NCBI GenBank assembly: GCA_020851615.1
Contig: JADZCL010000389.1
Location: 1 to 11,476, forward strand
Reading direction: 5' to 3'
DNA length: 11,476 nucleotides
Source of the DNA: Rubrivivax sp.
Lineage (GTDB): Bacteria; Pseudomonadota; Gammaproteobacteria; Burkholderiales; Burkholderiaceae_C
The stretch's first letter is position 1. Each line of letters begins with the position of its first letter. Both the position numbers and the translations under genes were made by a program. Below the pieces are notes generated by a model. It made no database searches, was not told the DNA's origin, and worked only from the letters and a program-made list of their open reading frames with translations. Positions 8,024 through 11,476 of the stretch are shown piece after piece.

Positions 8024-8781
8024 ACGGGCAGGGTCGCATCCATCACGCAGCGGGCGCCCTGCTTGCCGTCGACGGCCTGTGCGTGGCCTACGGCAAGGTG
8101 CAGGCGCTGCACGACGCCGCGCTGCGTGTGGACGCGGGCACGATCGTCACCGTGATCGGCCCCAACGGCGCAGGCAAGACGACCATGCTCTCGGCCATCA
8201 TGGGACTGCTGCCGCGCAGCAGCGGCGAAGTGCGCTTTGGCGGCGAACCTGCACCCGACCTCGACGTCGAGCAGCGGGTCGCGCAGGGCATGGTGCTGGT
8301 GCCCGAATCCCGCGCGCTGTTTGCCGAGCTGAGCATCGAAGACAACCTGCTGCTGGGTGCGTTCACGCGCCATCGCGCCGGTGCGCGCGACCACGACCAG
8401 GCCATGGAGCGCGTGTTCACGATCTTTCCGCGCCTGCGCGAGCGGCGCACGCAGCAGGCCGGCACCTTGTCCGGCGGCGAGCGCCAGATGCTCGCGCTCG
8501 GCCGCGCCCTCATGGCGCAGCCACGCCTGCTGCTGCTGGACGAACCCAGCCTGGGCCTGGCGCCGCGCATCGTGCAGGAGATCTTTCGCGTCATCACCGA
8601 GCTGCGGCGCACGGGCGTGGCCATCCTGCTCGTCGAGCAGAACGCACGCGCGGCGCTGCAGGTGGCCGACCACGGCTACGTGCTCGAGAACGGCGAGATG
8701 GTGCTCGCCGGCCCGGCCGCCGAACTCGCCGCGGATCCGCGCGTCATCGCCTCCTACCTCGGCCGGGGGCGCCCGGCATGA
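8020..8781 (+). CDS. livF: LivF-type ABC transporter ATP-binding protein
   Basis: This 253-residue cytoplasmic ATPase is the second nucleotide-binding subunit of the importer. Walker A GPNGAGKTT is at 47-55, signature LSGGERQ at 150-156, and Walker B with Asp174-Glu175 is followed by PSLGLAP. The switch region reads VEQNARAAL, with Gln in place of His as is typical of LivF and unlike LivG. The GTG start at 8020 overlaps the preceding stop (GTGA), so translation is probably coupled. The N-terminal 14 residues or so before LLAVDGLCVAYGK are extra to the fold. It pairs with the ATPase half of the LivM-LivG fusion. Confidence 0.95.
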   Translation: MNGQGRIHHAAGALLAVDGLCVAYGKVQALHDAALRVDAGTIVTVIGPNGAGKTTMLSAIMGLLPRSSGEVRFGGEPAPDLDVEQRVAQGMVLVPESRALFAELSIEDNLLLGAFTRHRAGARDHDQAMERVFTIFPRLRERRTQQAGTLSGGERQMLALGRALMAQPRLLLLDEPSLGLAPRIVQEIFRVITELRRTGVAILLVEQNARAALQVADHGYVLENGEMVLAGPAAELAADPRVIASYLGRGRPA

Positions 8782-8824
8782 CGCCTGTACACATGAGCGG
8801 CAACCGCACACGCCCATCCATCCC

Positions 8825-8847
8825 GGACCCCGCAGCGCGCGGGGGCC
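8825..8847 (+). other. Intergenic GC-rich stem-loop upstream of the binding-protein gene
   Basis: GGACCCCGC (8825-8833) pairs with GCGGGGGCC (8839-8847) around a 5-base AGCGC loop, with one A-G mismatch. There is no following T-run, so it is not a standard rho-independent terminator. Its place just ahead of the binding-protein gene resembles mRNA-stabilising or processing structures that let binding proteins be made in excess over membrane components. Confidence 0.4.
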
Positions 8848-8871
8848 TTGCCCGATCGACCCACCACGCTG

Positions 8872-8877
8872 AAGGAG
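8872..8877 (+). promoter_or_regulatory. Ribosome binding site AAGGAG for the binding-protein gene
   Basis: AAGGAG sits seven bases before ATG 8885, among the best ribosome sites in the window, which fits a binding protein made at a higher level than the permeases. No promoter is evident in the 103-base gap. Confidence 0.7.
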
Positions 8878-8884
8878 CGCGACG

Positions 8885-10042
8885 ATGAACAGGAGATCGA
8901 CAACCATTCTGCTGGCCCTGTCCGGGCTGGCGCTGGCCACCAGCCTCTCGGCGCAGGCGCAGGTGAAGATCGGGGTCATCACCTCGGCCACCGGCCCGAC
9001 GGCCTTCGTGGGCATTCCGCAGAAGAACACGACCGCCCTGCTGCCCACGAAGATCGGCGATCTCAGCATCGAGTACCTCGCCTACGACGACGCCAGTGAC
9101 TCCACCCAGAGCGTGCAGATCACGAAGAAGCTGCTTTCGGAGTTCAAGGTCGACGCGCTCATCGGGCCCTCGGGCTCGCCCAACTCGATGGGCATGCTGC
9201 AGTTCATCGCCGAGGCCCGCACGCCGATGCTGGCGCCCGTGGGCACGGGCGCCGTGGTGCTGCCGATGGACGAGCAGAAGCGCTGGGCCTTCAAGACCCA
9301 CCCCAACGACGACGTCATCAGCGACGGGCTGATCGCCGCCATGACCAAGCGGGGCGTGAAGACCGTGGGCTTCATCGGCTACAACGACCCCTACGGCGAG
9401 GTCTGGTACAAGACCTTCGCGCCGATGGCCGAGAAGGCCGGCCTGAAGATCGTCGCCAACGAGCGCTACAGCCGCCAGGACACGAGCGTCACCGGCCAGG
9501 TGCTCAAGCTCATCGCCGCCAGCCCCGACGCCGTGCTGGTGGCCGGTGTGGCCGCCGGTGCCGCGCTGCCGCACACGCAACTCGTCGATGCCGGCTACAA
9601 GGGCACGATCTATCACACGCACGGCTCGGCCACCGGCGCCTTCATCCAGATCGGCGGCAAGAAGGTCGAAGGCGCCATGGTCGTCGGCCCGCTGCTGCTG
9701 GTCGTCGACGAGATCCCCGACAGCGTGCCCACCAAGAAGGTGGCGCTGGACTACCTGGGTCGCTACGAGAAGCAGTTCGGCTCCCGGCCGCCGATCTTCG
9801 GCGCCGGGGTGTGGGACGCCGGCATGCTGCTGCAACACGCCATCCCCGTCGCCGCCAAGGCCGGCAAGCCCGGTACGCCCGAGTTCCGCGCCGCGCTGCG
9901 CGATGCCCTCGAGGCCACGCACGATCTCGTCACCGCGCAGGGCGTGGTCAACATGACGCCCAAGGACCACTCGGGCTACGACCAGCGCGGGCGCGTGCTG
10001 ATGACGGTGAAGAACGGCAAGTTCACCCTCGTTCGCGACTGA
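8885..10042 (+). CDS. Periplasmic substrate-binding protein of the HAAT (LivJ/LivK, Peripla_BP_6) type
   Basis: This 385-residue protein has a clear Sec signal peptide: Arg-Arg at 3-4, a hydrophobic core (about 8-21) and an A-Q-A cleavage site after residue 25. There is no lipobox Cys, so a soluble periplasmic protein is expected. The mature protein begins VKIGVITSATGP, the standard opening of leucine-binding-protein folds, followed by the DDASDSTQSVQITKKLL and ALIGPSGSPNSMGM segments that form the first lobe of the binding cleft, and GFIGYNDPYGE at the hinge region. It would deliver substrate to the permease and ATPase products just upstream. Family members bind branched-chain amino acids, amides or aromatic acids; the operon suggests an aromatic acid such as indoleacetate, and a binding protein of this kind is among the indoleacetate-induced proteins of Azoarcus evansii. 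The ligand is not readable from sequence. Confidence 0.93.
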   Translation: MNRRSTTILLALSGLALATSLSAQAQVKIGVITSATGPTAFVGIPQKNTTALLPTKIGDLSIEYLAYDDASDSTQSVQITKKLLSEFKVDALIGPSGSPNSMGMLQFIAEARTPMLAPVGTGAVVLPMDEQKRWAFKTHPNDDVISDGLIAAMTKRGVKTVGFIGYNDPYGEVWYKTFAPMAEKAGLKIVANERYSRQDTSVTGQVLKLIAASPDAVLVAGVAAGAALPHTQLVDAGYKGTIYHTHGSATGAFIQIGGKKVEGAMVVGPLLLVVDEIPDSVPTKKVALDYLGRYEKQFGSRPPIFGAGVWDAGMLLQHAIPVAAKAGKPGTPEFRAALRDALEATHDLVTAQGVVNMTPKDHSGYDQRGRVLMTVKNGKFTLVRD

Positions 10043-10066
10043 GCTGCAAACCACGGTGGGGGCGAC

Positions 10067-11476
10067 ATGACTCTGGCTCGCGTAGCGCTCGACGACAAGT
10101 ACCGCACCGCGCACGGGCGCGTCTTCCTCACCGGGATCCAGGCGCTGGTGCGCCTGCCCATGCTGCAGAAGGAAGCCGACCGCGCTGCCGGGCTCGACAC
10201 CGCCGGCTTCGTGACCGGCTACCGCGGCTCGCCGCTGGGCGGGTTGGACAGCGCGCTGCACGAGGCGCAGGCGCATCTGAGCGCACACGACATCCGCTTC
10301 CGCCCCGGCGTCAACGAGGATCTGGCGGCGACCGCGGTCTGGGGCAGCCAGCAACTGGGCCTGCTGCCCGGCGCCCGGCGCGAGGGCATCTTCGCCATGT
10401 GGTACGGCAAGGGCCCCGGCGTGGACCGCAGCGCCGATGTCTTCAAGCATGCCAACCACGCCGGCACGGCACGCCACGGCGGCGTGCTGGTGGTGGCCGG
10501 CGACGACCACGCCGCGCGCTCGTCGGCGGTGGCGCACCAGAGCGAGCACATCTTCTCGGCCTGCGGCATCCCGGTGCTGGCGCCCGCGGGCGTGCAGGAC
10601 ATCCTCGACTACGGGCTGCACGGCTGGGCCATGTCGCGCTACGCCGGCCTGTGGGTGGGGCTCAAGCTCTCGGCCGACATCGTCGAGAGTTCAGCCACGG
10701 TCGAGATCGACGGCGCGCGCGTGCAGCCCCGCCTGCCCACCGACTACAGCCTGCCCGCCGACGGCGTGCACATCCGCTGGCCCGACCCGCAGCTGGCGCA
10801 GGAACAGCGCATGCAGGCGACCAAGATCTACGCCGCACTCGCCTACGCGCGCGCCAACGGCCTGAACCGGCTCGTCATCGACGGGCCCAAGGCACGCCTG
10901 GGCCTGCTGGCCTGCGGCAAGGCGTGGCTGGACCTGCGCCAGGCCATGCACGACCTGGGCCTGAGTGACGAGCGCGCTGCCGCGCTCGGGCTGCGCGTGA
11001 TGAAGGTCGCCATGCCCTGGCCGCTGGAGGCCGATTCGGTGCGCCGCTTCGCCACCGGGTTAGACGAGATCCTGGTCGTCGAGGAGAAGCGCCAGATCAT
11101 CGAGTACCAGTTGAAGGAGATGCTCTACGACTGGCGCGACGACGTGCGCCCGCGCGTGCTGGGCAAGTTCGACGAGAGCGGCGAATGGCCCGCCCCGCCC
11201 GGGCAATGGCTGCTGCCGCCCACCGGCGACCTGACGCCGGCCCTGGTGGCGCGTGCGCTGGCCTCACGGCTGGCGCGGCTGCACCCCGGTGGCGGCTGGG
11301 ACACCCGCTTCGGGCTCGCCGAGCCCGCCGCCGCACGCCCGGCGCCCGCGCCGCTGGCGCGCACGCCCGACTTCTGCTCGGGCTGCCCGCACAACCGCTC
11401 GACCCGCGTGCCCGAGGGCAGCCACGCGCTGGCCGGCGTGGGCTGCCACCTGATGGCGGTGACGATGGAGCGCAGC
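10067..11476 (+). CDS. Fused indolepyruvate ferredoxin oxidoreductase-type protein, 3'-truncated
   Basis: The frame is open from ATG 10067 to the window end, giving 470 residues of a family that usually exceeds 1100. A GGTGGGGG run four bases before the ATG can act as ribosome site, 24 bases after the binding-protein stop. The N-terminal part matches the pyrimidine-binding domain of 2-oxoacid:ferredoxin oxidoreductases: TGYRGSPLGGLDSAL (50-64), VNEDLAATAVWGSQQ (82-96), and MWYGKGPGVDRS followed by GDDHAARSS. At the truncated end CSGCPHN (Cys437, Cys440) and GVGCH (Cys460) mark the start of the thiamine-diphosphate/cluster-binding domain. Such enzymes oxidatively decarboxylate arylpyruvates to arylacetyl-CoA; here indolepyruvate to indoleacetyl-CoA would fit the neighbours. 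Substrate annotation of this large fused class is often uncertain. The codon for residue 332 is TTA, a rare choice in such GC-rich DNA. Confidence 0.88.
   Translation, partial: MTLARVALDDKYRTAHGRVFLTGIQALVRLPMLQKEADRAAGLDTAGFVTGYRGSPLGGLDSALHEAQAHLSAHDIRFRPGVNEDLAATAVWGSQQLGLLPGARREGIFAMWYGKGPGVDRSADVFKHANHAGTARHGGVLVVAGDDHAARSSAVAHQSEHIFSACGIPVLAPAGVQDILDYGLHGWAMSRYAGLWVGLKLSADIVESSATVEIDGARVQPRLPTDYSLPADGVHIRWPDPQLAQEQRMQATKIYAALAYARANGLNRLVIDGPKARLGLLACGKAWLDLRQAMHDLGLSDERAAALGLRVMKVAMPWPLEADSVRRFATGLDEILVVEEKRQIIEYQLKEMLYDWRDDVRPRVLGKFDESGEWPAPPGQWLLPPTGDLTPALVARALASRLARLHPGGGWDTRFGLAEPAAARPAPAPLARTPDFCSGCPHNRSTRVPEGSHALAGVGCHLMAVTMERS

Larger units (their letters stand above)
8778..8888 (+). 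other. Bridging 36-codon open frame between livF and the binding-protein gene
   Basis: ATG at 8778 overlaps the livF stop (ATGA, 8778-8781). The frame runs through the whole gap and stops at TGA 8886-8888, overlapping the next gene's ATG (ATGA, 8885-8888). The product, beginning MTPVHMSGNRTRPSIPDP, is basic, Pro/Arg-rich and resembles nothing I know. A GGGGG at 8765-8769 could serve as a weak ribosome site. It could carry ribosomes from livF into the binding-protein gene, or be a chance open frame in GC-rich DNA. Confidence 0.25.

Noticed and set aside
8744..10621. A 625-codon open frame on the - strand across the binding-protein and oxidoreductase genes
   Set aside because: Its product is a low-complexity Arg/Ala/Gly/His-rich string with no recognisable domain, and it lies opposite two clearly real genes. 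High third-position GC produces such antisense frames.
11060..11062. Rare TTA leucine codon in the oxidoreductase gene as a regulatory codon
   Set aside because: A single rare codon in a conserved-looking stretch; bldA-type TTA control is a Streptomyces feature and the gene content here is proteobacterial.
1..11476. CRISPR array, tRNA/rRNA genes, insertion sequences or attachment sites
   Set aside because: No regularly spaced repeats, tRNA-like cloverleaf, transposase or integrase signatures were seen by eye; the window is almost entirely coding.

Overview
This window is very GC-rich and densely coded, and every supportable gene lies on the + strand. Codon third positions are overwhelmingly G or C, and the protein families look like those of a betaproteobacterium (Burkholderiales or Rhodocyclales type, the group of Thauera, Azoarcus and Aromatoleum). 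That assignment is inferred from composition and gene content only. Both ends cut through genes.

Layout: (1) 1-1527, the C-terminal two thirds of a molybdenum hydroxylase large subunit (xanthine dehydrogenase family). (2) 1532-1783, a MoaD-type molybdopterin synthase small subunit placed 4 bases downstream. (3) 1826-3016, a class III (CaiB/BaiF) CoA transferase. (4) 3124-5151, a fused 3-hydroxyacyl-CoA dehydrogenase / enoyl-CoA hydratase. (5) 5178-10042, a complete branched-chain-amino-acid-type (HAAT) ABC importer: LivH-like permease, a natural LivM-LivG permease/ATPase fusion, LivF ATPase, and a secreted binding protein. (6) 10067-11476, the first 470 residues of a large fused indolepyruvate ferredoxin oxidoreductase-type protein that runs off the end. 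The gaps are 107 bases or less and there are two start/stop overlaps, so one long transcription unit is likely. I see no convincing promoter or rho-independent terminator inside it.

How the genes may work together: a Mo-hydroxylase, a CaiB transferase, a hydroxyacyl-CoA dehydrogenase/enoyl-CoA hydratase fusion and an ABC-importer binding protein are the combination described for the anaerobic indole-3-acetate (iaa) gene cluster of Azoarcus evansii and Aromatoleum aromaticum EbN1. In that pathway the indole ring is hydroxylated by a Mo enzyme, opened by a hydantoinase-like enzyme, activated to a CoA thioester, rearranged by a B12-dependent mutase and degraded by beta-oxidation-like steps to 2-aminobenzoyl-CoA. 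An adjacent indolepyruvate oxidoreductase-type gene fits an indole/tryptophan theme. The best reading is therefore part of an O2-independent indoleacetate (or closely related aromatic/N-heteroaromatic acid) import and degradation operon. The most diagnostic genes (hydantoinase, mutase, thiolase, FAD and Fe-S subunits) are not in view, so the substrate remains an inference.

Finer points: a 36-codon open frame bridges the livF-binding protein gap through ATGA overlaps at both ends. A strong Shine-Dalgarno before the CoA transferase appears to serve a leader frame of at most 11 codons. The hydroxyacyl-CoA dehydrogenase half has an Asn-to-Asp change at a normally conserved active-site position.
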